This document shows, piece by piece, positions 53,607 to 60,877 of a stretch of 64,000 nucleotides of DNA. The DNA is from Nannocystis sp. RBIL2 (GTDB lineage: Bacteria > Myxococcota_A > Polyangia > Nannocystales > Nannocystaceae). The notes beneath the pieces were generated by a model, which did no database searches, had not been told where the DNA came from, and worked only from the letters and a program-made list of their open reading frames with translations. Position 1 is the stretch's first letter. Each line of letters starts with the position of its first letter. The stretch spans positions 4,488,151 through 4,552,150 of the forward strand of contig NZ_JAPNJW010000002.1 of assembly GCF_026626745.1 (NCBI RefSeq), written 5' to 3'. Both the position numbers and the translations under genes were made by a program.

Positions 53607-55175
53607 TCACGTCAGCCCGTAGAGCGCGTCGACCAGCGCGTCGAGGGCGGGCGCGACCGAGACGTCGCCGGCGGTCCAGCGGTCGACCAGCGCGACGATC
53701 TCCGCGGCCGTCTCGGCGTCCCATTCATAGGGCGCCGGGATCGGCAGCCCGCGCAGCTGGCGGGGCCCGATCCGCAGGTACCCGCGGGCCAGGCGGTCGC
53801 CGCCGTGGACGTGCTGATAATAGTCGTCGAGCGCGCGGCTGTGGAGGATCGCCGCCAGCACCCGCAGGTCGGCCGGCCACCAGCAGATCGTCGTCGACTT
53901 GCCGGCCAGGACCTCGCCGCGGGCGTCGATCATCGCCTCGAGCGAGCGCGTCATGCCGGCCACGATCAGCTTCGGCGTGCGCGCCTGGGCCAGGCGGCGC
54001 GGCGGCAGCCGCTCGGGCGCCGCGATCACCGGGCGGAGGAAGCTGCGTCCGAGGTAGCGCAGCGGCGTCTTGCCCCACAGCTCGGCGCAGCGGTCGATGG
54101 TCCCGCTGTTGACCACGCGCAGGCCGGCCTCGCCATCGACGATGAGCTCGGCGATCGCGTAGGCCTCGGCGACCGTGGCCGCGCCCCACACCTGGGCCAG
54201 CTCGCCGAGCGGCTGGCCGACCGCGCGCATGTGGGCGACGCAGGCCGCGTCGCCGCGCCCGGAGATCGGCCACGGCCCCTCGGACAGACCTGTCCCCAGG
54301 GACATCTCCTCACATTCGCCGGCCCCGCGCGCCAGCGTCGGCGGCGGCGCCTCGCCGGCCCCGCGGCGGGCCACGAACGCCAGCGGATAGACCCCGGCGG
54401 CGAACGGCGGCGCGTCGCTGAGGTCGTACAGCGCCAGCACCCGGGCCTCGCGCGTGAGCAGCCGGCGGGTCGCCGCCGCGTAGTCGGCCGAGGCCAGCTT
54501 GTTCGGCACCACCAGCGCCAGGTGCCCGCCCGGCGCGCACAGCCGCAGGCCGAGCTCGATGAACACGCAGAACAGGTCCCAGTTGCCGCGCGCCGTCTCG
54601 TAGCGGCCGGCGCAGTGGCGGCGCAGCGCCGCGTGGTGGCGCGTCATCGCCTCGGCGTCGACGTAGGGCGGGTTGCCGAGCACCGCGTCGAAGCCCCCGG
54701 CCGCCGCCGGGAACTCGGCCGCCCACACGAACGGCGGCCCCGCCGCGGCCGGCGCGTCGGCCCCGAGCAGCGCGTTGCCGACCTTGATGTTCTCGGACAT
54801 GTCCTCGGGGACAGCCCCGGCCAGCTCGGCCACCGCCGCGCGCGCCAGCAGGATCGCCGCCGGGTCGACGTCGACGCCGAAGATCGCCGCGCGCAGCAGC
54901 GCCAGCCGCTCCTCGGCCCCCCACGCCGCACCTGTCTCTCGGGCCATCTGCTCGCCGCGGGCCAGCAGCGTCCGCCCCGCCGCGATCAGGAACGCCCCCG
55001 CGCCGCACGCCGGGTCGACCACCCGCACCGTCGCCGTCGGCGCGGCCGCCAGCACGCGCCCGAGCGCGTCGTCGACCAGCCGGTCCACCAGCGCCGGCGG
55101 CGTGTAGAACACCCCGTCGCGCTTGCGCCGGACCGGGTCGAGCCCGCGCTCGTGCGCCCGCGCGGCCTCGTTCAT
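53607..55175 (-). CDS. Eco57I/TaqI-class adenine DNA methylase
   Basis: A 522-residue N6-adenine methyltransferase. The AdoMet motif is DPACGAGAF (from D54) and the catalytic motif is NPPY (168-171). The C-terminal part resembles TaqI-class target-recognition domains, with TPLRYLGRSFLRP, SGTIDRCAEL and YLRIGPRQLRGLPIP. There is no nuclease motif in the protein and no endonuclease gene beside it, so it is probably an orphan or a remnant of a restriction system. The ATG at 55175 overlaps the stop of the MFS gene by four bases, so the two are cotranslated. Three copies of the dispersed palindrome lie inside the gene. Confidence 0.82.
   Translation of the reverse strand: MNEAARAHERGLDPVRRKRDGVFYTPPALVDRLVDDALGRVLAAAPTATVRVVDPACGAGAFLIAAGRTLLARGEQMARETGAAWGAEERLALLRAAIFGVDVDPAAILLARAAVAELAGAVPEDMSENIKVGNALLGADAPAAAGPPFVWAAEFPAAAGGFDAVLGNPPYVDAEAMTRHHAALRRHCAGRYETARGNWDLFCVFIELGLRLCAPGGHLALVVPNKLASADYAAATRRLLTREARVLALYDLSDAPPFAAGVYPLAFVARRGAGEAPPPTLARGAGECEEMSLGTGLSEGPWPISGRGDAACVAHMRAVGQPLGELAQVWGAATVAEAYAIAELIVDGEAGLRVVNSGTIDRCAELWGKTPLRYLGRSFLRPVIAAPERLPPRRLAQARTPKLIVAGMTRSLEAMIDARGEVLAGKSTTICWWPADLRVLAAILHSRALDDYYQHVHGGDRLARGYLRIGPRQLRGLPIPAPYEWDAETAAEIVALVDRWTAGDVSVAPALDALVDALYGLT
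54291..54304. repeat. palindromic element inside the methylase gene
   Basis: TGTCCC-CA-GGGACA, a perfect six-base stem within coding sequence. On the coding strand it adds EEMSLGTGLSE, a stretch that breaks the otherwise regular domain and may be a surface loop. Confidence 0.6.
54800..54813. repeat. palindromic element inside the methylase gene
   Basis: TGTCC-TCGG-GGACA, an exact copy of the core, within the region coding for AVPEDMSENIKVGN between the AdoMet motif and NPPY. Confidence 0.6.
54931..54948. repeat. degenerate palindromic element inside the methylase gene
   Basis: CCTGTCTCTCGGGCCATC, matching the copy at 36909 in the M28 peptidase gene at all but one base. Confidence 0.5.
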
Positions 55176-56437
55176 GCCGGCGATCCCGGGCGCAAGGCCG
55201 CCAGCAGCACCAGCGCGGCGGCCAGCGCCAGGCCGGCGCCGATCGAGAACGCCACCTGGGGCCCGAGCGCGGCCCAGAACACCCCGAACAGCAGGCTCGC
55301 CGGCAGCGCGGCCAGGCCGACCGCCGCGTGGTAGAGGCCGAACGCCGCGCCTCGCTGCGCGCTCGGGGTGAGGTCGGCGACCAGCGCCTTGGCTGCCCCT
55401 TCGGTCAGGCCGAAGTACAGCCCGTAGACCAGCAGCAGCCCCCACAATTGCCAGGCCGCGTCGGCGTGGGCGAGCCCGAGGTAGACCAGCGCGTAGAGGC
55501 TCCAGCCGCTCAGGATCGCCGCGCGACGCCCGAGCCGGTCGGCCAGGAGCCCCCCGGGCACGCTGCTCGCCATCTTCGCCAGGTGCAGCGCGACCCACAG
55601 CGCGATCAGCTGCCCGAGGCCGTGGCCGAACCGCTCGTGCGCGTACAGCAGCAAGAACAGATCGCTGCTGTTGCCGAGGGCGAACAGCGCCGCCGCGGCG
55701 ACGAACCCGTACAGGCGGCGCGGCAGCCCCTCCGCCTCGGCCCCCGGCCCGCTCGTCGGCGCCGCCGCCGGCACGATCTCGCGCACCGCGAACACGATCA
55801 CCGCCACCGCCAGGAGCCCCGGCACCAGCGCCGCCGCGAACACGATCCGCAGCGCCGCCAGCTCGTCCTCCGCCGGGATCGCAGCGTCGCCGCGCCAGAA
55901 CCCGTAGCCGAGCAGCAGGTGCAGCAGCGCCAGCGCCAGCAGCGGCCCCAGCACCGCGCCGGCGTGGTCCATCGCCCGGTGGAACGAGAACGCCAGCCCG
56001 CGCCGCGCGGCCGGCACCGCGTCGGCGATCAGCGCGTCGCGCGGGCTGGTGCGGACGCCCTTGCCGACGCGATCGACGAACTTCAGGGCGATCGCGTGGC
56101 CGCCGGTGGTCGCCAGCGAGAACAGCGGGCGCGCCAGGGTCGACAGCCCGTAGCCGGCCACGATCAGCGCCTTGCGCTTGCCGAGCCGGTCGCTGAGGCG
56201 GCCCGACACCAGCTTGAGAAGGCTCGCGGTCGCCTCGCCGAGGCCCTCCATCAGCCCCAGCGTCACCGCCGCCGTCTTGGCCGGCACCAGCCCGGCCACG
56301 AACACCGGCAAGAGCGGGTTGATCATCTCGCTCGACAGGTCCGTGAGCAGGCTGACCACGCCGACCGCGAGCACGTTGCCGCGGACCACCGCGCCCCATC
56401 CGGGCGCAGGTGCGGGCGTCCTGGGGCCTTCGCTCAC
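55172..56437 (-). CDS. major facilitator superfamily transporter
   Basis: A 421-residue protein with about 12 membrane helices. The first helix pair VGVVSLLTDLSSEMINPLLP and the loop motif GRLSDRLGKRKAL are typical of MFS exporters; a related GGLLADRLGRRAAIL appears in the second half. The central loop is rich in Ala and Pro. The closest pattern is a group of drug or metabolite exporters with SSEMINPLLP; the substrate is unknown. It is the first gene of a two-gene unit with the adenine methylase (four-base ATGA overlap), an odd pairing, and is divergent from the epimerase gene with 77 bases between starts. Confidence 0.85.
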   Translation of the reverse strand: MSEGPRTPAPAPGWGAVVRGNVLAVGVVSLLTDLSSEMINPLLPVFVAGLVPAKTAAVTLGLMEGLGEATASLLKLVSGRLSDRLGKRKALIVAGYGLSTLARPLFSLATTGGHAIALKFVDRVGKGVRTSPRDALIADAVPAARRGLAFSFHRAMDHAGAVLGPLLALALLHLLLGYGFWRGDAAIPAEDELAALRIVFAAALVPGLLAVAVIVFAVREIVPAAAPTSGPGAEAEGLPRRLYGFVAAAALFALGNSSDLFLLLYAHERFGHGLGQLIALWVALHLAKMASSVPGGLLADRLGRRAAILSGWSLYALVYLGLAHADAAWQLWGLLLVYGLYFGLTEGAAKALVADLTPSAQRGAAFGLYHAAVGLAALPASLLFGVFWAALGPQVAFSIGAGLALAAALVLLAALRPGSPA

Positions 56438-56498
56438 CCGGCCAGTTTACCCACGCCCGCCCGACTGTGCTACCACTCCCGCGCGGCCGCTCGCTCGC

Positions 56499-56521
56499 AC
56501 ATGCCCGGAGAGACATGTCCC
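56499..56521. repeat. palindromic element spanning the epimerase start codon
   Basis: CACATGCCCGGAGAGACATG ends at the epimerase ATG, which is followed by TCCC. The GGAGAG in its centre serves as the ribosome site. The element and the translation start share the same bases. Confidence 0.5.
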
Positions 56522-57252
56522 AACATACAGCCCCGTCCGAACGCCTCGCGCCGGTGATCGCCCCCTCGCTGCTCAGCGCCGACTTCTCCCGCCTGGGCGA
56601 GGAGGTCGTCGCGCTCGACCGGGCCGGGGCCGACTGGATGCACGTCGACGTGATGGACGGCCGGTTCGTCCCCAACATCACGATCGGCCCGCTGGTGGTC
56701 AGCGCCCTGCGCCCGCACACCTCGCGCGTGCTCGACTGTCACTTGATGATCGAGGAGCCCGAGCGCTACGTCGAGGCCTTCGCCGACGCCGGCGCCGACA
56801 TCATCACCGTCCACGTCGAGGCCTGCCGCCACCTGCACCGCAACTTGCAGCAGATCCGCGGCCTCTCGCGCAAGGCGGGCGGCCGGGTGCTGGCCGGCGT
56901 CAGCCTCAACCCGCACACCCCCGTGTCGTCGCTCGTCCACGTGCTCGACCTGTGCGACGTCGTCCTCGTCATGAGCGTCAACCCCGGCTTCGGCGGCCAG
57001 CAGTTCATCCCGGCCGTGCGGCCGAAGATCCGCGAGCTGCGGGCGATGATCGCCGCCGCTGGCCTGCCGACCCGCATCGAGGTCGACGGCGGCGTCACGG
57101 TCGACACCATCGCCGACATCGCGGCCGACGGGGCCGACGCCTTCGTGTCCGGCACCGGGGTCCTGCGCAGCCCGCAGTTCGGCCGCGACTACGCGGCCGC
57201 CATCGCGGCCCTTCGGGGAACCGCCGATGCCGCCATGATCTGGCGCACCTGA
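56515..57252 (+). CDS. rpe: ribulose-phosphate 3-epimerase
   Basis: A 245-residue TIM-barrel epimerase that interconverts ribulose-5-phosphate and xylulose-5-phosphate in the pentose phosphate or Calvin cycle. The motifs are all present: PSLLSADFSRLGEEV, HVDVMDGRFVPNITIGP, LDCHLMIEEPERY, VLVMSVNPGFGGQQF, EVDGGVTVDTI and the phosphate-binding SGTGVLRS. Metal-binding His and Asp are in HVDVMD, H in DCHLM and D in VDGGV. The ATG at 56515 was chosen because GGAGAG precedes it by three bases and the upstream frame has no better start. It is a single gene, divergent from the MFS/methylase pair. Confidence 0.95.
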   Translation: MSQHTAPSERLAPVIAPSLLSADFSRLGEEVVALDRAGADWMHVDVMDGRFVPNITIGPLVVSALRPHTSRVLDCHLMIEEPERYVEAFADAGADIITVHVEACRHLHRNLQQIRGLSRKAGGRVLAGVSLNPHTPVSSLVHVLDLCDVVLVMSVNPGFGGQQFIPAVRPKIRELRAMIAAAGLPTRIEVDGGVTVDTIADIAADGADAFVSGTGVLRSPQFGRDYAAAIAALRGTADAAMIWRT

Positions 57253-57327
57253 CCGGGCGCCCGGCCGCTGCCCGGGAAGTTGGCTGAAAGCGCAATCGGT
57301 GTCACAAACGAGCGCGCCGATTCCGCC

Positions 57328-58419
57328 ATGCCGTCGCCCGTTCGTTGTCCCTCGTTCGTCGCGTTCGCCCTCGTCCTCGCAGCCGCCGGCGACGTCGCAG
57401 CCCAGTCGCCCACGCCTGCGCCCGCCCAACCTGCTCCCGCCGAGGAGAGCGAGCCGGCCGAACCTGCGCCCGCTCCCCCGCCGCCCGCCGGCTCCGCCGC
57501 CTCGACGGCGAAGACGACCGGCACCGTGGGCGCCCAGGCCCCGGCCAGCAGCGGCGCCACCAACCTCGACGACAACAAGTTCGCGACCACCGGCGCCAGC
57601 GAGCCGATGGACGCGACCGAGGCGGAGATCTCGGCGGGCGGCCTGTTCACCTCGGGCAACGCCCGCTCGGCCGCGCTCACCGGCGGCGGCCGGTTCCGGA
57701 TCCGCCGCAAGATCCACGAGTTCCAGGCGCAGCTGCTCGGCAACTACGCGCAGGCGGCGATCCGCCTGCCGGACGGCGAGCGCACCGGCCAGCTGACCGC
57801 CGGCAACGTCCAGGGCCGGGTCCGCTACGACGTCTATTTCCACCCGCGGGTCACGTTCTTCACCATGTTGACCGCCCGCTTCGACCCGTTCCTCGGGCTC
57901 AACATGCGCATGCGCGTCGACCCGGGCTTCGCGTTCTACATGGTCAACCAGCCCAAGCACCGCCTGTGGGCCGAGGTCGGCTACGACTTCCTGTACGACC
58001 AGCGGCGGGTCCGTCGCGGCGCCGACAACTCGCAGTGCCCGGCCGGCACCAGCCTGGTGCTCGACGTGCCGAACACGACCGCGGCGATGCCGACCTGCGC
58101 CGCCCGCCCGAGCGTCGCCACCCACTCGGGCCGCGTCTTCCTCGGCTACAGCAACCTGCTGTCCGAGTACGTGACCTTCACCACCGGCATCGAGTACATC
58201 CAGGCGTTCGCGCCGTTCCGCTCGAACCCGGTCGAGACCGACGGCGGCAAGGCGCGCACCAAGTCGTGGGTGAACTGGGACATCGCCCTGACCACCGCGC
58301 TCGGCAAGCGCTTCGCCTTCGCCACCAGCTTCACCCTGCGCTACGACAACGCCCCGCTGCCGGGCATCAAGAAGCTCGACACGATCACCTCGTTCAGCCT
58401 GGTGTTCAAGTTCATCTGA
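57328..58419 (+). CDS. DUF481 outer-membrane beta-barrel protein
   Basis: A 363-residue exported protein. The ATG at 57328 starts a signal peptide (LVLAAAGDVAAQ, cleaved near 26), followed by a Pro/Ala-rich spacer of about 60 residues. From about residue 100, alternating strands form a beta-barrel: ISAGGLFTSGNARSAALTGG, then HEFQAQLLGNYAQAAIRLPD, YDVYFHPRVTFFTMLTARFD, FLGYSNLLSEYVTFTTGIEY and a final strand ending in Phe-Ile. The SGN motif in the first strand and the terminal F/I residue are typical of DUF481 (YdiY-like) proteins in the outer membrane. Function is unknown. It ends at an array of three palindromic elements before a convergent gene. Confidence 0.82.
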   Translation: MPSPVRCPSFVAFALVLAAAGDVAAQSPTPAPAQPAPAEESEPAEPAPAPPPPAGSAASTAKTTGTVGAQAPASSGATNLDDNKFATTGASEPMDATEAEISAGGLFTSGNARSAALTGGGRFRIRRKIHEFQAQLLGNYAQAAIRLPDGERTGQLTAGNVQGRVRYDVYFHPRVTFFTMLTARFDPFLGLNMRMRVDPGFAFYMVNQPKHRLWAEVGYDFLYDQRRVRRGADNSQCPAGTSLVLDVPNTTAAMPTCAARPSVATHSGRVFLGYSNLLSEYVTFTTGIEYIQAFAPFRSNPVETDGGKARTKSWVNWDIALTTALGKRFAFATSFTLRYDNAPLPGIKKLDTITSFSLVFKFI

Positions 58420-58494
58420 CCTGTCCCTCGGGTCATGCGGCGCGAGCTGTCCCGCGGGACATCCTCGCGCGGCCGCCTGGCCCTCGGGACATCC
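58420..58494. repeat. array of three palindromic elements between convergent genes
   Basis: CCTGTCCCTCGGGTCATG, then GCTGTCCCGCGGGACATC (with the perfect 14-base palindrome TGTCCCGCGGGACA at 58448-58461), then CCTGGCCCTCGGGACATCC. The array fills the gap between the DUF481 stop (58419) and the stop of the convergent lipoprotein gene (58498). It is the densest group seen here and a candidate two-way terminator. Confidence 0.7.
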
Positions 58495-58497
58495 GCC

Positions 58498-59592
58498 TCA
58501 CGCGGGCACGTCGCACACCGCCTCGGCCTCCGGCGCGACGCAGCGGTCGCCCTCGCCGCACTGCAGGTGGCCGATGCACTGGACGTAGCCCGTGTCCGGG
58601 CCGCAGCTCTCACCCTCGCTGCCGCGGCGGACGCAGACCTGCGCGCCCGCGTTCGCCTGGCACTCGGCGTAGGGCAGGCACTCCCAGTCGGCGCAGGCCT
58701 CGCCGGCCCCGGGCTTCTTGGCGCACCGGTTCGACGCGTCGCAGTAGTTGTCGAAGCGCGCGCACTGCGGGTAGTTGAAGGCCATGCAGCTCTCGCCCTC
58801 GTTCGGCAGCGCCCGGCAGGTCCGCCTGTCGTCGCCGTCGCGATAGCACCGCAGGCCCTCGGCGCAGGTCTCGCCGTCGGAGCAGTCGCCCCCGCTCTCG
58901 ACCAGCTTCTTGCAGTCGAAGTGGTTGAAGTCGCAGTACAGCCCCTCGGCGCACGAGCCCGTGTCGTCGGCGCAGCTTTGGCCGGCCTCGCGGCGCGCGG
59001 TGCAGACCGTGAACAGGAACGTGTTCGGGTCACGGGCGCAGAAGGCGTCGTCCGCACAGTCCGAGCCGCTGCACGGGTCGCCGATCTCCGGCCCCGCCCC
59101 CGTGCTCAGCACCCGACACGCGCCGGCGCAGCAGGTGCCTTCCTCGCAGCCGCCCGGCGGGAACCCGCACACCGCATCGCCGGCGCACTCCTCCGAGTTG
59201 AGGCACGGGTCGTAGTTGCGGACCTTGCCGACGAACACGTCGCGGCACACCTCCGGCCCCGCCGTCGGCCCGACGCTGAACAGCACCCGATCGAGCAGGT
59301 CGCCCTCGCACACCTGCGCGCTGACCTGCTCGAGGCAGGCCTCGGCCGCCTCGGCATCGAACCCCACCCGGTCGGCCTCCAGCGCCGTCAGCAGGTACTG
59401 GAAGCGCCCGTTCGAGTCCCACACCAGCGCGTCGCGGCACTGCCCGCGCGACTGGAACACCGAGCAGCCGGTCGACCAGGCGCACAGCGCCTCCTCGTAC
59501 TCGCCGGCGAAGTTCTCGGGCGTCGCCGACTGGGCGCACCCCGCCGCCGCACCGAACCACAGCACCAACCCGGGGATCGTCTTCCTCATCAT
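58498..59592 (-). CDS. Cys-rich lipoprotein, second of a tandem pair (364 aa)
   Basis: The ATG at 59592 follows GGAGG by seven bases and starts a lipoprotein signal (lipobox AAAGCA). A longer TTG start at 59604 is possible but places the ribosome site inside the gene. The helical N-terminal 120 residues (EEALCAWSTGCSVFQSRGQC) precede a long Cys-rich region of repeated modules of about 35-45 residues, such as DPCLNSEECAGDAVCGFPPG, GDCSDGETCAEGLRCYRDGD and GESCGPDTGYVQCIGHLQCG. This resembles dickkopf-like and EGF-like arrays found in myxobacterial surface proteins. All Cys are expected in disulfides. It is a paralogue of the neighbour at 59620 and shares its transcript. Confidence 0.8.
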   Translation of the reverse strand: MMRKTIPGLVLWFGAAAGCAQSATPENFAGEYEEALCAWSTGCSVFQSRGQCRDALVWDSNGRFQYLLTALEADRVGFDAEAAEACLEQVSAQVCEGDLLDRVLFSVGPTAGPEVCRDVFVGKVRNYDPCLNSEECAGDAVCGFPPGGCEEGTCCAGACRVLSTGAGPEIGDPCSGSDCADDAFCARDPNTFLFTVCTARREAGQSCADDTGSCAEGLYCDFNHFDCKKLVESGGDCSDGETCAEGLRCYRDGDDRRTCRALPNEGESCMAFNYPQCARFDNYCDASNRCAKKPGAGEACADWECLPYAECQANAGAQVCVRRGSEGESCGPDTGYVQCIGHLQCGEGDRCVAPEAEAVCDVPA

Positions 59593-59614
59593 AATGTCCT
59601 CCAAGACATGTCCT
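59593..59614. repeat. palindromic element in the gap between tandem lipoprotein genes
   Basis: AATGTCCTCCAAGACATGTC occupies almost the whole 27-base gap. The minus-strand GGAGGAC inside it is the ribosome site of the downstream gene. Confidence 0.5.
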
Positions 59615-59619
59615 AAGCG

Positions 59620-60846
59620 CTATGTTCCTTGAGGCAGCTCGTCCTCGCCCGGGACCGCGCACGCGCCGGCGAGCGCCGGCGCCCGGCAGCGGGCCGAGGC
59701 CGGGTCCCAGCCGTCGCACTGCAGGGCCCCGGCGCAGCGGATCGAGTCGCCGCACGGCTCGCCCTCGCGGGCCAGCGCCACGCAGCGCTGGTCGTACCAG
59801 TCGCAGCTGCTGGTCAGGTCACACGGGCCGGTCGCGCACGAATCGCCCGGCCCCGGCGCCGGCGCGCACTGGCCCTGCGGGTTGCAGAACGCGCCGAGCG
59901 TGGTGCAGCCGAGGTACCAGTCGGGCAGGCAGGCCCCGCCGAGCGGCGCGAAGGCGTAGCAGCGGCCGTCGCTGACGAAGCCCGGGTCGGCGCAGTAGAG
60001 CCCCGGCCCGCAGCCGACGTCGCCGAAGTCGGCGCACGACTCCCCCTCACCGAGCAGCGCCCGGCACTCGCCGCTGTTGAAGTCGCAGTAGCCGTCGGCG
60101 ACGCACTCGTCGAAGCCCTGGCAGGCAGCCCCGACCGGCTGCTTCGCGGTGCACACCGTGAACGCCCCGGTGTTGCTGTCGCGGCCGCAGAAGCTGCCCT
60201 CCTGGCAGCGGCTGTTGCCGTTGCACGCCGTCCCGATCGGCAGCGACGCCAGCGGGCGGCAGCCGCCGAGGCAGCACGCCTCGCTGCAGCTCGGGTCGAA
60301 GCCGCACACCATCGACGCCGCCTCCTGCGGCGCGCACTCGACCGACAGCAGGCACGGCCCGTTCACCACCATCGTCCCGCGCAAGATCGCGTTGCAGGCC
60401 GCCTGCCCGGCCAGCTCGGCCTCGTTGGCCGTGTACGTGCCCGGCATCTCGCAGCCGCGCGCCTCGACGTAGGCCAGACAGCTCGCCGCCGCCTCCGCGT
60501 CGAACACCAGCCGCCCCGCCGCCTCCGACGCCAGCAAGTACTCGACGGCCTGCCCGCCGTCGCCGGCGTCGAGCCGCGCCTCCGCCAGCAGCCGCGGCGG
60601 ATAGACCGTCTCGAAGAATTCGACCGCGCGGCAGTCCGCCGCGTCGGCGAACGCCCCGCAGCGGACCGCCCAGCCACAATATGTCTCTTCGGCCAGATCG
60701 AAGAAGTCCGCCAGGACGATCGCCTCGCCGGTCGTCCCGGAGTCCGCGCCCGTGCCCGAGTCGGTGTCGGTCGCCGTCGGCTCGCCGCCGCACGCCAGCA
60801 CCCCGACCACGACCACGGCGACACCCCGACGCGAACCCAGGCGCAT
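59620..60846 (-). CDS. Cys-rich lipoprotein, first of a tandem pair (408 aa)
   Basis: A signal of MRLGSRRGVAVVVVGVLACG precedes a short Thr/Asp/Gly linker. The layout matches the 364-residue neighbour: a helical N-terminal domain (DLAEETYCGWAVRCGAFADA) and then a chain of Cys-rich modules (CQEGSFCGRDSNTGAFTVCT, GESCADFGDVGCGPGLYCAD, CAPAPGPGDSCATGPCD and so on). Shared wording such as CGRDSNTGAFTVCTAK and CARDPNTFLFTVCTAR shows the two arose by duplication. Surface binding or adhesion is plausible but not shown. One palindromic element lies inside the gene. It is preceded 31 bases away by the Sel1-repeat lipoprotein, so three lipoproteins are probably one operon. Confidence 0.8.
   Translation of the reverse strand: MRLGSRRGVAVVVVGVLACGGEPTATDTDSGTGADSGTTGEAIVLADFFDLAEETYCGWAVRCGAFADAADCRAVEFFETVYPPRLLAEARLDAGDGGQAVEYLLASEAAGRLVFDAEAAASCLAYVEARGCEMPGTYTANEAELAGQAACNAILRGTMVVNGPCLLSVECAPQEAASMVCGFDPSCSEACCLGGCRPLASLPIGTACNGNSRCQEGSFCGRDSNTGAFTVCTAKQPVGAACQGFDECVADGYCDFNSGECRALLGEGESCADFGDVGCGPGLYCADPGFVSDGRCYAFAPLGGACLPDWYLGCTTLGAFCNPQGQCAPAPGPGDSCATGPCDLTSSCDWYDQRCVALAREGEPCGDSIRCAGALQCDGWDPASARCRAPALAGACAVPGEDELPQGT
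60680..60697. repeat. degenerate palindromic element inside a lipoprotein gene
   Basis: TATGTCTCTTCGGCCAGA; the coding strand gives LAEETY in the N-terminal domain. Confidence 0.4.
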
Positions 60847-60877
60847 GCCCCACGCTACGGGCCGCGCGCGCGGCCTG

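Noticed and set aside
53607..55175. Complete restriction-modification system
   Set aside because: Only a methylase is visible; neither the protein nor its neighbours show a nuclease motif.
53607..56720. 1037-codon minus-strand frame
   Set aside because: Upstream of 55175 it reads the MFS gene in the wrong frame; the MFS gene itself is clear from its membrane helices.
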